9,773 bases of DNA, taken from contig JAUUNJ010000070.1 of NCBI GenBank assembly GCA_030844625.1, positions 1 through 9,773 on the forward strand. Direction: 5' to 3'. Position numbers and translations under genes: made by a program. The notes below the pieces were generated by a model, which had not been told where the DNA came from, searched no databases, and saw nothing but the letters and a program-made list of their open reading frames with translations. Of this stretch, positions 1-7,119 are shown piece after piece. Source of the stretch: Roseburia sp. (GTDB lineage: Bacteria; Bacillota; Clostridia; Lachnospirales; Lachnospiraceae). The number at the start of each line of letters is the position of its first letter. The first letter of the stretch is position 1.

Positions 1-1388
1 TCAATTCCACAAAGTGTAATAATAAGTTGGATTACTGCAATACCGCAGCCCCAGATAAAACATACTACACATGAGGCTTTTGTTATTCCCTTCCAGTACA
101 ATCCATATAGGAATGGTGCAAGAAATGCACCTGCCAGTGCTCCCCATGAAACACCCATCATCTGTGCAATAAATGTAACCTCCGGATGTGCATCCTTAAA
201 TATAGCAATGACTGCTGATACGAGAATGAAGAATACAATAAATATTCTCATTATTGTTACCTGCTTCTTTTCTGTCATTTCTTTCTTTGATGCCGGTTTA
301 ATTACGTCGAGAGTAAATGTTGAGCTTGATGTAAGTACCAGTGAAGAAAGCGTTGACATCGATGCCGATAATACAAGTACGATTACAACTGCGATAACCA
401 ATATTGGTAATGTTTTTAACATGGATGGAACAACAGTATCAAATAACGGTGTCACTCCATCTGCCTGATAAGAAATCTTATCTGCATAAAGTCTTCCAAA
501 CCCACCTAGAAAATAACATCCACCTGCAACTATAATTGCAAATACCGTGGAAATAACCGTTCCCTTATGTATATCTTTTTCACTCTTGATTGCATAGAAC
601 TTTCCGACCATCTGTGGAAGTCCCCATGTTCCAAGAGATGTAAGTATAACTACGAATAACAGCGCAAGCGGGTCTGGTCCAAGAAAGGAAGTAAACGCCC
701 CACCTGTCCATCCCTCTGCCGGAACTGCTGACAGCTTCTGGGTCGCTGCAACCAGTCCTCCATTATCCGAAAGAACTGCACCGATCACTGCACATATTCC
801 GAATAACATTATAACGCCCTGAATAAAATCATTAATGGCTGTGGCCATATATCCGCCAAATATTACATAAAAACCTGTCAGAACTGCCATTACAACAATA
901 ATTACCCAGTAAGGGATATCAAACGCAATACCGAACAAACTGGAAAGTCCGTTATACAATGAAGCCGTATACGGAATCAAAAAGATAAATACAATAACTG
1001 ATGCCGCTACTTTAAGAGGCGTTGAGCTAAATCTTTTCCCAAAGAAATCAGGCATCGTTTTTGCATCGAGATGCTGTGTCATAATTCTTGTTCTTCTTCC
1101 GAGAACATTCCATGCAAGTAAAGAGCCGATAAAGGCATTACCAAGTCCTGCCCATGTGGATGCCAGTCCGAAACTCCATCCAAATTGTCCGGCATATCCT
1201 ACAAAGATAACTGCCGAAAAATAAGATGTCCCGAAAGCAAATGCTGTAAGCCATGGGCCTACGGAACGTCCACCCAGAACAAATCCGTTAACATCTGTTG
1301 CGTGCTTTCTTGTGTAAATTCCCACATAAACCATAATGGCAAAAAACACAACCAGTAATGCTACGCAAACAATCATTTCTGTTGTCAT
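1..1388 (-). CDS. SSS-family sodium:solute symporter (C-terminus cut by window edge)
   Basis: This is an integral membrane protein that couples Na+ entry to uptake of a small solute. I read 462 codons from ATG at 1388 with no stop before the left edge, so the C-terminus is missing. The translation is a run of hydrophobic helices: TM1 begins near residue 5, followed by 'GFVLGGRSVGPW' (35-46) and 'FGTSYFSAVIFVGYAG' (52-67), which match the TM1-TM2 region of the SSS (TC 2.A.21) family. 'GGYMATAINDFIQG' (178-191) matches the family signature region. 'SASMSTLSSLVLTSSSTFTLD' (341-361) is the TM8-type segment whose Ser/Thr residues form the Na2 site in this family. GGAGG lies 9 nt before the ATG. 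The substrate cannot be told from sequence: sugars, amino acids, carboxylates and vitamins are all known in the family. The gene follows a GH16 glucanase but has its own promoter and a possible operator, so co-function is plausible but unproven. Confidence 0.93.
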   Translation of the reverse strand, partial: MTTEMIVCVALLVVFFAIMVYVGIYTRKHATDVNGFVLGGRSVGPWLTAFAFGTSYFSAVIFVGYAGQFGWSFGLASTWAGLGNAFIGSLLAWNVLGRRTRIMTQHLDAKTMPDFFGKRFSSTPLKVAASVIVFIFLIPYTASLYNGLSSLFGIAFDIPYWVIIVVMAVLTGFYVIFGGYMATAINDFIQGVIMLFGICAVIGAVLSDNGGLVAATQKLSAVPAEGWTGGAFTSFLGPDPLALLFVVILTSLGTWGLPQMVGKFYAIKSEKDIHKGTVISTVFAIIVAGGCYFLGGFGRLYADKISYQADGVTPLFDTVVPSMLKTLPILVIAVVIVLVLSASMSTLSSLVLTSSSTFTLDVIKPASKKEMTEKKQVTIMRIFIVFFILVSAVIAIFKDAHPEVTFIAQMMGVSWGALAGAFLAPFLYGLYWKGITKASCVVCFIWGCGIAVIQLIITLCGI

Positions 1389-1397
1389 TATTTTTGT

Positions 1398-1402
1398 CCT
1401 CC
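1398..1402 (-). promoter_or_regulatory. Ribosome binding site of the symporter gene
   Basis: GGAGG on the minus strand is separated by 9 nt from the ATG at 1388. It supports this start, which also gives a proper N-out helix immediately after a short Thr/Glu-containing N-terminus. Confidence 0.8.
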
Positions 1403-1414
1403 ACTTTTTGTTTC

Positions 1415-1439
1415 GCTTTAAACCGTTACGCTTTAAAGC
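1415..1439. promoter_or_regulatory. 25-bp near-palindrome, candidate operator for the symporter gene
   Basis: The arms are GCTTTAAACCGT and ACGCTTTAAAGC around a central T at 1427. Eleven of the 12 opposed pairs are complementary; only 1423/1431 fails. The site begins about 10 bp downstream of the -10 box, so it would cover roughly +3 to +27 of the transcript, a classic repressor position. The half-site core AAACCG / CGCTTT resembles the AAnCG half-sites of LacI/GalR-type regulators and the core of a CcpA cre site, but the outer cre bases (TG...CA) are absent. The symmetry is seen directly; the regulator family is inference. A further GCATTAAAGC (1438-1447) overlaps the edge and may extend the site. 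Confidence 0.6.
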
Positions 1440-1448
1440 ATTAAAGCA

Positions 1449-1478
1449 ATTATACTATATTGTCATATGCAATGTCAA
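1449..1478 (-). promoter_or_regulatory. Sigma-A promoter of the symporter gene
   Basis: On the minus strand, TTGACA (1478-1473) and TATAAT (1454-1449) both match the -35 and -10 consensus exactly, with an 18-bp spacer. Transcription would start near 1442, giving a leader of about 55 nt before the ATG at 1388. It means the symporter can be expressed independently of the upstream glucanase gene. The match is strong for a bacterial housekeeping promoter, and the spacer is one base longer than ideal. Confidence 0.85.
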
Positions 1479-1510
1479 TCAGATTTTCCACATCTAATAA
1501 GCAATCATAT

Positions 1511-1538
1511 AAAAGAACCATAAGGGGATCATAGTGGT
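1511..1538 (-). terminator. Weak hairpin after the GH16 gene, doubtful terminator
   Basis: About 10 nt past the GH16 stop, minus-strand ACCA-C-TA pairs with TATGGT with one bulged base and a 9-nt loop, and is followed by TCTTTT. The stem is short and the U-run has only four bases, so it may be weak or chance. No better terminator is visible between 1548 and the symporter promoter at 1478, so some read-through into the symporter is possible. Confidence 0.25.
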
Positions 1539-1547
1539 CAGACTTTT

Positions 1548-3344
1548 TTATTTGTTCCTGATTTTCTTTTTCTTGCTCCATTCCCCATATATCTTTTCGC
1601 CGTCTACAATTTTATATGCTCTTGCCTTTATATAATAAGTCTTCCTGGATTTTAATTTTTTAATGGTGACTTTTTGTTTTTTTGTTGTCTTATTTTGATA
1701 CTTTTTAAACTTTTTGTCTGTAGAGTATCTTATTTGACAACCCGTCTTCCCTTTTATTTTGCTTAGTGTTATACTAATTTTTTTACCATTGGAACTTCGC
1801 TTTGCTTTCGTAATTTTAACTTTTTTCAACTTAATATCAGAAATTTTTTTCGTTCCAGGATTACTTGTAGTTATATTTTCACCGGGTTTTTGAGCACTTG
1901 TTGTAGCTTCTTCCCATAAGTCTGATTGTGTCGGTGTTTCATTATTAGCACTGGTGGTTGTTTTTTCCGTCGGAGATTCCGGCACCTTTATTGACTTATC
2001 GACCTTTCCAACAAAAGTTATATCCGTCACATTAATGGATAAACTTGTATCTGCACTCATGTACTCTCCACCAATTCTTCCCCCCATCTCAATAACTAAA
2101 TCCAGTCTGCCATCATAATTTTTGTCTATTTTGACATTATTGGAAAAATGATATGTACTCCCGGCCTGAAGAGATACTCCATAATTAGCAAACACATCTT
2201 CTCCCTGATCTTCTCCAACCACTTTGATTACAACGTTTTTATCTATGCTGGATGTAATATTAAAAGAATATTGATACGTCTCCCCAGGTATATAATCAAT
2301 CCCAAAAAGAGATGCCCTGATTGCCTTTGGCGTGATCCCAAGATAATCGATATTTGTTACATATGCTGAAGAATCCGGGCTTTTCCCTGTTCCCTTAACG
2401 ACTGCATTGTTAAAGTATAATGACCATGGTCCTTTTCCTTCCAGCACATTTCTTGTTACCGTTTCCTCAGGAACCAAATCTGGTCTTTTTTCAGTAACAC
2501 CGCTTCCTGTAATTATATTTTTCTCGGATGCTTTCTGTGATACCCTCACATAATCAACTTCCATCGTGGCTGGAAATGCATTATTATCAATTGAGAATCC
2601 CGGCCATTGCCCTCCGATTGCAAGGTTTAATATAATAAACTGTTCTTTTCTGAATTCGCCTTTATAGCCATCGGTAATGCTGTCACTAAAGAAAACAACT
2701 CCGTCAACAAGGAAATCTATTTTTTTCTCATTCCATTCTATTGCATATACATGCCACTGTGTTCTGTCAAAATCAGCCGGTACAATGCTCTTCGTGTCTC
2801 CGCCGCTGTCTGCCTGACTAGTCTCCCCATACCAATGTAATGCTCCATGAGTAAATTTTTCGGTATTTATGGCTTCCATAATATCTATTTCGCCGCATCT
2901 TGGCCATCCGATTGAACTATAATTTCCTCCCAACATCCAAAACGCCGGCCATGCTCCTAAAAAACTTGGCAATTTCATTCTTGCCTCAATTTTTCCATAT
3001 CGAAACTCTGCCTTGCCTTTTGTGTTAATTCTTCCGGAAGTATAATTTTTACCTCCCCAGCTTTTTCTTAAGCCTTTAATTTTTAGTGTTCCATCACTAA
3101 CCTCAATATTTTCTGTGCTGTCACGATAATACTGGAGTTCCTGATTTCCTCCACCATTACCATTTTCTTCTACATTCCAGATACTTCTGTCAAGATTGTT
3201 ACCATTGAAATTATCTTCCCACACAATTTCATATTCATCATCTGCCTGAACAGTTACAGTCTGACTTTGCGCATAAAATGGAATGCCGAATGTCATGGCA
3301 AAGGCAAGTACAACTGCAATTATTCTTTTCAATGTCCCTATCAT
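1548..3344 (-). CDS. Secreted GH16 endo-beta-glucanase (laminarinase type) with CBM4/9-like module and Lys-rich C-terminal module
   Basis: This is a predicted extracellular endo-acting beta-1,3- or beta-1,3-1,4-glucanase of 598 residues. I start it at ATG 3344, which has GGAG 5 nt upstream and opens directly into a signal peptide (MIGTLKRIIAVVLAFAM...); cleavage is likely after VQA (about residue 34). The longer reading from 3410 would translate a terminator hairpin and has no SD. The GH16 domain spans residues 38-270. The catalytic motif EIDIME holds the nucleophile E152, D154 and acid/base E157, with a Met insertion typical of laminarinase-type GH16. Also present are WPAFWML, WHVYAIEW and LNLAIGGQWPG, all usual in this family. 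Residues 299-447 look like a CBM4/9-type beta-sandwich. A Thr/Glu/Pro linker (about 450-500) leads to a Lys-rich FN3-like module (500-598) ending YGEWSKKKK. Lichenan or another beta-glucan as substrate cannot be excluded. There is no LPxTG or other known anchor. Confidence 0.93.
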   Translation of the reverse strand: MIGTLKRIIAVVLAFAMTFGIPFYAQSQTVTVQADDEYEIVWEDNFNGNNLDRSIWNVEENGNGGGNQELQYYRDSTENIEVSDGTLKIKGLRKSWGGKNYTSGRINTKGKAEFRYGKIEARMKLPSFLGAWPAFWMLGGNYSSIGWPRCGEIDIMEAINTEKFTHGALHWYGETSQADSGGDTKSIVPADFDRTQWHVYAIEWNEKKIDFLVDGVVFFSDSITDGYKGEFRKEQFIILNLAIGGQWPGFSIDNNAFPATMEVDYVRVSQKASEKNIITGSGVTEKRPDLVPEETVTRNVLEGKGPWSLYFNNAVVKGTGKSPDSSAYVTNIDYLGITPKAIRASLFGIDYIPGETYQYSFNITSSIDKNVVIKVVGEDQGEDVFANYGVSLQAGSTYHFSNNVKIDKNYDGRLDLVIEMGGRIGGEYMSADTSLSINVTDITFVGKVDKSIKVPESPTEKTTTSANNETPTQSDLWEEATTSAQKPGENITTSNPGTKKISDIKLKKVKITKAKRSSNGKKISITLSKIKGKTGCQIRYSTDKKFKKYQNKTTKKQKVTIKKLKSRKTYYIKARAYKIVDGEKIYGEWSKKKKIRNK

Positions 3345-3349
3345 AAACA

Positions 3350-3353
3350 CTCC
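3350..3353 (-). promoter_or_regulatory. Ribosome binding site that decides the GH16 start
   Basis: GGAG on the minus strand, 5 nt before the ATG at 3344, sets the start of the GH16 gene. The in-frame ATG at 3410 has only AT-rich sequence before it and lies inside the upstream terminator. Confidence 0.75.
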
Positions 3354-3359
3354 ATTCCT

Positions 3360-3410
3360 AAAAAAGGGCGGAAAATATATTGTGATAATATAAACATTCC
3401 ACCCTTTCAT
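3360..3410 (-). terminator. Intrinsic terminator between the 380-aa binding protein and the GH16 gene
   Basis: Minus-strand AAAGGGTGGAA (3407-3397) pairs with TTCCGCCCTTT (3373-3363) as an 11-bp stem with one U-G wobble. Inside it, ATATT and AATAT can add about 5 more pairs below a small loop. The 3' arm runs into TTTTTT. This is a convincing rho-independent terminator for the cluster upstream. It sits only 16 nt before the next start codon, so the GH16 gene depends on read-through, on a weak promoter in 3411-3449, or on regulated antitermination. I see no good -35/-10 pair there. Confidence 0.85.
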
Positions 3411-3449
3411 TCATTTGATTATGTATTTGTTATAATAATCCAAAGTATT

Positions 3450-4592
3450 TTATTTTGTCACTTTAACTTTCTTTGCCTTACTCCACTTACCATATCCTGC
3501 CTTATTATATGCACGTACAGAAACTTTATAAGTTTTTTTCTGAAGCTTCTTCAGAATGTATTTTGTTTTATTTGTAGTTTTTGTAATCTTTTTCTTTCCT
3601 GCAACAGCTCTGATCTGATATTTTGTAGCACTTGCAACTGTTTTCCATGTGATCTGAATCTTTTTGCCCTTTACATTTTTAGCCTTAATAGAAGGTTTCC
3701 CCGGCTTGTTTACTGTAACTGATGGCGTAGTTGGTTTGTCAATATTTGTTACATTTGTTGTATGCTCGCATGTACATCCGACTATCTGGGTAGCTGTTGT
3801 TTCTTCTTCATCAGATCCTGTATTTACAGGGGTCTTTACTGTAGGCTCCTCATATTCTACCTGAACGACTGAAATATTGCTGAAATCAAGTTTACCTGAT
3901 GCATTAGTTTTTTCTTTTGTTCCCGGTGCCCATACATATTTTTCTCTGATGTCATCCGGCATCAATTTAAGAAATGGTGAAGAAGAAATTGAATAGGAAT
4001 AAGCATAGGAACCATATGCAAACTCAATCGTTACACTGCTCCCCCCATAATTTTCCGGCACTGTAAACTTGCGGTCAAACTGAAATGTTCCGTTTGCAGG
4101 TACTCTTACTGTCGTCAACATCAGGTTATCGCCTTCTCCTTCGGGCTTTACTAAAACTGTAACATTTTTCTCCGTAGGTGCTCCGGTTCCTTCGGCTGTC
4201 ATTTCATTATCTATGTCAAATTTTAACTCATATGTGCTCTTTGGCGTCACATTCATTATTGTATCGGAGGTTAACTGAAATGGTTTATCACACCAGCCTT
4301 CCTGATATGGCCATACATCATCCGGCATATATTCTTCTCCGTACCATTCTCTCTGCCAGCCTGTAATTGAAATATTTGCAGTAAATCCACCGGAACCATT
4401 GTCTCTTACACTCGTATTTGCCAATAAAGCATCATTTTGTTCCCAACTATCATGGGTATGTACCCAATTAGCTCCTGCCAGCAGATTATCTTCTGCACTG
4501 ACGTTCTTTGCCAAACCCACTCCCGCTAATAATGTCAGTGACATTGCTGCTGATGTAACGTATGCTACTGTTCTTTTGATTGATTTTCTCAT
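3450..4592 (-). CDS. Secreted non-catalytic protein: CBM4/9-like module plus FN3-like Lys-rich C-terminus
   Basis: This is a predicted secreted carbohydrate-binding protein of 380 residues. The signal peptide has a basic start (MRKSIKR), a hydrophobic core and likely cleavage after VSA (residue 33). Residues about 36-247 form one beta-sandwich-like region that opens with NLLAGANW and closes with LDFSNISVVQVEY, the usual beginning and end of CBM4/9-type modules. It is rich in Trp and Tyr (GWQREWYGEEY, DDVWPYQEGW) that could stack on sugar rings. I find no glycoside hydrolase motif. A Thr/Glu linker with a Cys-x-Cys pair (C273, C275) leads to an FN3-like module (299-380) with TWKTV...YQIRAV...YKVSVRAY...YGKWSKAKKVKV, homologous to the tails of its neighbours but closer to a normal FN3 fold. 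AGGAG is 6 nt before the ATG. It follows the 796-aa protein by 94 nt and precedes a strong terminator, so it is probably the last gene of its transcript. Confidence 0.88.
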   Translation of the reverse strand: MRKSIKRTVAYVTSAAMSLTLLAGVGLAKNVSAEDNLLAGANWVHTHDSWEQNDALLANTSVRDNGSGGFTANISITGWQREWYGEEYMPDDVWPYQEGWCDKPFQLTSDTIMNVTPKSTYELKFDIDNEMTAEGTGAPTEKNVTVLVKPEGEGDNLMLTTVRVPANGTFQFDRKFTVPENYGGSSVTIEFAYGSYAYSYSISSSPFLKLMPDDIREKYVWAPGTKEKTNASGKLDFSNISVVQVEYEEPTVKTPVNTGSDEEETTATQIVGCTCEHTTNVTNIDKPTTPSVTVNKPGKPSIKAKNVKGKKIQITWKTVASATKYQIRAVAGKKKITKTTNKTKYILKKLQKKTYKVSVRAYNKAGYGKWSKAKKVKVTK

Positions 4593-4598
4593 TTTTAT

Positions 4599-4603
4599 CT
4601 CCT
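4599..4603 (-). promoter_or_regulatory. Ribosome binding site of the 380-aa binding protein
   Basis: AGGAG, within GAGAGGAGA, lies on the minus strand 6 nt before the ATG at 4592. It agrees with the signal-peptide start. Confidence 0.75.
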
Positions 4604-4612
4604 CTCGTTGAT

Positions 4613-4643
4613 TGTAAGAAGTGTTTTCGTCAACTTTCTTACA
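4613..4643. promoter_or_regulatory. Inverted repeat in the leader of the 380-aa protein gene
   Basis: Minus-strand TGTAAGAAAGT (4643-4633) and ACTTCTTACA (4622-4613) form a 10-bp stem with a single bulged A, closed by a 10-nt loop. It lies between the 796-aa and 380-aa genes, 10 nt before the SD. No U-run follows on either strand, so it is not a standard terminator. It could be an operator, an mRNA stabiliser or processing site that tunes expression of the third gene, or a leaky attenuator. I do not see a credible promoter in this 94-nt gap. Confidence 0.5.
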
Positions 4644-4686
4644 TTTCAGCGTTTTTCTATCGTGTAATTCTGAACGTATATCTGAT

Positions 4687-7077
4687 TTATTTTTTTATTT
4701 TTACTCCCTTAACCTTGGACCATTTTCCATAGACTTTTGTCTTACCATCATGATCCAGCTTATAAGCACGTACCCTTACATATAATGCAACCTTATTTTT
4801 TAATTTCTTTGACTTAATTGTCGGTTTAACTTTCTTTACAATCTTCTTAGCAATTGCTTTCTTATTCTTCTGAGCATTTTTCTTTGTGGTGTAGATTGCA
4901 ATCTGGTAACCTTTTGCACTTTTAATCTTTTTCAGTGAAAGTTTGATTTTATTTGAAGTCTTTTTCTTTGCTGTAATCTTTTTTATTTTAGCTGTTGCCG
5001 GTGCCTTAACCTTTGCAGGTACTGTAATTGTTGAAGCCGCTGTTGATTCAACCGGCTTTATTTTTGCTGTTGTTGTTTCTTCATTTTGTACCGTAGGTTT
5101 GGTTCCCGGTTCCGTTACATCCCCAGTGACCGGTTCTTTATCCTCTATTGTCGGTGTTTCTGTATCTTTTGTTGTAGATGGCGGTGTTGTCGGATTGACA
5201 TCTTCTCCTTCAACGTACTCTCTATACTGTGGATTGAAGATATCAAGTATTACATCCTCACCCATTCCATCCAGTTGTATTGAGAAATCTGCCTGACCGT
5301 CGCCATATGCTTTTGTAATAATTGAAACTGTTGTTGTTCCTTCCTGTAACTCCTTCGGTGTAAGATCGGTCATCGTTGTATATGTTCCCTGAGCCACACT
5401 AGGAGTAATATCAACAGAAAGTACATATCTGGTTCCGGCTGTTAATCCTGTAAATGTTCTTGCAACCGTTAATTTACTCTGTGTTCCTCCCGATCCGGAA
5501 GCGTTCTGAACCTGAAGATGATCACCATTTATAGGATCTAATCCGGCATATGCTGTCTTATCAGATGATATAAGAACTTTGTAACTTCCATAAGTTATAT
5601 ATTTACCAAATGGAGATATTAGCTGCAGTTCAATATTTGATGATGTTTCTCCCTCTCCTCCCGGTTGTGTAATGGCTTTATCACTATTATCAATGCCTTT
5701 TGCATTATATATATAAATTACTGCCTTCTGTGTACCGCTGGCATTCTTTATAACTACATCACTGTACATATACTTGAAGTTTGACAGGTACATAATTACG
5801 CCTGCGCCATCAACAAAACAATCAAGTTTGATTCCATTGACAGTTATTTCTCCAATATCCGCATCTTTAAATGCCACATAAATACCAGATTCTGTTGCGG
5901 CTCCATATTGCTGAATATTTACAATTTTATCAATTGTTCCCTTACCACATACCGCTTTAAACTGATTCTGACCTGTATCCCCCTGTAAAAAAGCCTCATA
6001 TGCCAATCCGGAATATCCGGCTGCTTCTGTATTTTCACTTTGAGATGTCTGCGGTGTTGTCACTTCCTGAGTTTCTTGATTTGGTGTTGTCACTTCCTGA
6101 CTCTCTTGATTCGGTGTTGTCACTTCCTGACTCTCTTGATTTGGTGTTGTTACTTCCGAAGTTTCATTGTCCGCGGTTGTCACCTCTGTTCCACCATTTG
6201 GATTTGAGTTATATACTTTAAGGCTTACATTGCTGATTGTTATATTGGCTGCTTCACTCGCCGTGTTATTTACATAGCCCATCATCAAACCAAATAATAC
6301 ATTATCCGTTGTCTGTGTTGCCTGAAATACCACCTCAATATCTTTTGTTTCTCCGGCAGACACTGACGTGATTTCCCCTTGGAATACTGTCCAATTTACA
6401 TTGTGCTGTACAAGTAACTGAAGTGTCTTATCCACATCTGATGTTACCGTATATGTAGCTTTATACCATTTGTCTTTAATTAACTGAACCTTGTTCTGCT
6501 TAAGCTGTGTAGCCCAGCTATCACCACTCTCATACGCCGGTACCGCAACTGATACGGTTCCATCTCCATTATTTGTGTATGTTCCGCCTAATTCAATCCA
6601 TAAAGCATCCTGAACCGCTTCATCTGTGGTTGTATCTGCATCACTAAAAGTTAAACCCTTTAACAATTCTGTTCCATCTGCAACATCCGGTGTTGTAACC
6701 ATTTCATGTGTTGGGATTGTGACAGTAATATCTTTAGACTTTGCAAATTCTCCATCTCCATTTACACCTGTTACACAGAATGTATGTGCCCCTGATGGGA
6801 AATTCGTAAGTTCAAGATTTGCCCCGTTTGTTACCGAACCCCAAAGTGTGCCATCTACATAAAGATTGTAAGATGATGCACCTGCAATGGTATTCAAACC
6901 TGCTACAAAAAGAACTTCTCCGCCTCCAAAATCATTTACTGAAATCACAACACCCGCTCCTGATTCCGGTAAATCTGCTACAGCTGCACTAGCCTTATTA
7001 TTGTAGATTGTAACCGAACTTACAATCATTGCAATTGCACAGATAAGTGCAATCGCTTTTTTCATTTTTTGTTTCAC
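4687..7077 (-). CDS. Large secreted multi-module non-catalytic glucan-binding candidate with Lys-rich C-terminal module
   Basis: This is a 796-residue secreted protein with no recognised catalytic motif, probably a surface polysaccharide-binding protein. It starts at GTG 7077: AAGGAGGTT lies 5 nt upstream, whereas the next in-frame ATG (7065) is 17 nt from the SD. The signal peptide ends near KASA (residue 31). The modules in order are as follows. Residues 37-122 are FN3/Ig-like. Residues 137-288 are a fairly clear CBM4/9 module (DSWATQLKQNKVQL, KWYKATYTVTS, ITISNVSLKV). Residues 297-345 are a Thr-rich linker with a TPNQESQEVT decapeptide repeat. Residues 354-460 are an unrecognised beta-rich module with C377 and C420. 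Residues 480-622 are a second CBM-like sandwich (TFTGLTAGTRYVLSVDI). Residues 627-690 are a Thr/Pro/Glu linker. Residues 697-796 are the Lys-rich tail, about three quarters identical to that of the upstream GH16 enzyme. The gene is 42 nt downstream of that gene with no terminator between, so the two are probably co-transcribed. Confidence 0.9.
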   Translation of the reverse strand: MKQKMKKAIALICAIAMIVSSVTIYNNKASAAVADLPESGAGVVISVNDFGGGEVLFVAGLNTIAGASSYNLYVDGTLWGSVTNGANLELTNFPSGAHTFCVTGVNGDGEFAKSKDITVTIPTHEMVTTPDVADGTELLKGLTFSDADTTTDEAVQDALWIELGGTYTNNGDGTVSVAVPAYESGDSWATQLKQNKVQLIKDKWYKATYTVTSDVDKTLQLLVQHNVNWTVFQGEITSVSAGETKDIEVVFQATQTTDNVLFGLMMGYVNNTASEAANITISNVSLKVYNSNPNGGTEVTTADNETSEVTTPNQESQEVTTPNQESQEVTTPNQETQEVTTPQTSQSENTEAAGYSGLAYEAFLQGDTGQNQFKAVCGKGTIDKIVNIQQYGAATESGIYVAFKDADIGEITVNGIKLDCFVDGAGVIMYLSNFKYMYSDVVIKNASGTQKAVIYIYNAKGIDNSDKAITQPGGEGETSSNIELQLISPFGKYITYGSYKVLISSDKTAYAGLDPINGDHLQVQNASGSGGTQSKLTVARTFTGLTAGTRYVLSVDITPSVAQGTYTTMTDLTPKELQEGTTTVSIITKAYGDGQADFSIQLDGMGEDVILDIFNPQYREYVEGEDVNPTTPPSTTKDTETPTIEDKEPVTGDVTEPGTKPTVQNEETTTAKIKPVESTAASTITVPAKVKAPATAKIKKITAKKKTSNKIKLSLKKIKSAKGYQIAIYTTKKNAQKNKKAIAKKIVKKVKPTIKSKKLKNKVALYVRVRAYKLDHDGKTKVYGKWSKVKGVKIKK
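6053..6157 (-). repeat. 30-bp tandem repeats encoding a Thr/Gln/Glu linker
   Basis: A 30-bp unit recurs in phase at 6053, 6083 and 6113, with a partial copy at 6143 (plus-strand core GGTGTTGTCACTTCCTGA). It keeps the reading frame and encodes about 3.5 copies of TPNQESQEVT, in residues 311-345 of the 796-aa protein. The copies differ at a few bases. Length change by slipped-strand mispairing would leave the frame intact. Confidence 0.9.
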
Positions 7078-7080
7078 AAT

Positions 7081-7089
7081 AACCTCCTT
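7081..7089 (-). promoter_or_regulatory. Ribosome binding site that selects a GTG start
   Basis: AAGGAGGTT, a near-perfect anti-16S match, has its AGGAGG core 5 nt before GTG at 7077. The ATG four codons later is too far away, so GTG is the probable initiator of the 796-aa protein. Confidence 0.8.
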
Positions 7090-7119
7090 TTCTGTTATAA
7101 AACACGTGATAAATAAAAT

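Noticed and set aside
208..468. Plus-strand open frame of 86 codons with hydrophobic stretch
   Set aside because: It lies antisense within the symporter gene, has no SD, and its apparent hydrophobicity follows from the membrane-protein codons on the other strand.
1548..1600. Sortase (LPxTG), dockerin or SLH anchor on any of the four secreted proteins
   Set aside because: All four C-termini were read. They end in the Lys-rich FN3-like module, with no LPxTG, no trailing hydrophobic helix and no dockerin calcium loops.
3267..3722. Plus-strand open frame of 151 codons spanning the gap between two genes
   Set aside because: It overlaps the ends of two well-supported minus-strand genes and the terminator, and its composition (rich in Phe, Cys and Asn from reverse-complemented Lys codons) is that of a shadow frame.
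4610..4636. TTGACG...TACAAT as a promoter for the 380-aa protein gene
   Set aside because: The boxes are only 11 bp apart, too close for sigma-A, and they overlap the inverted repeat.
6053..6157. Short regularly spaced repeats resembling a CRISPR array
   Set aside because: The units are contiguous, without unique spacers, in phase with a coding frame, and encode a Thr/Gln/Glu linker.
7033..7050. Possible lipoprotein signal (cysteine C13 in the signal peptide of the 796-aa protein)
   Set aside because: The residues before Cys (A-L-I) do not fit the lipobox, the Cys is in the middle of the hydrophobic core, and a normal AxA site follows at residue 31.
7078..7119. Terminator or promoter between the large GH16 gene and the 796-aa gene
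   Set aside because: The 42-nt gap is AT-rich, with only a CACGTG palindrome and the SD. There is no stem with a U-run and no room for a promoter, so co-transcription is the simpler reading.
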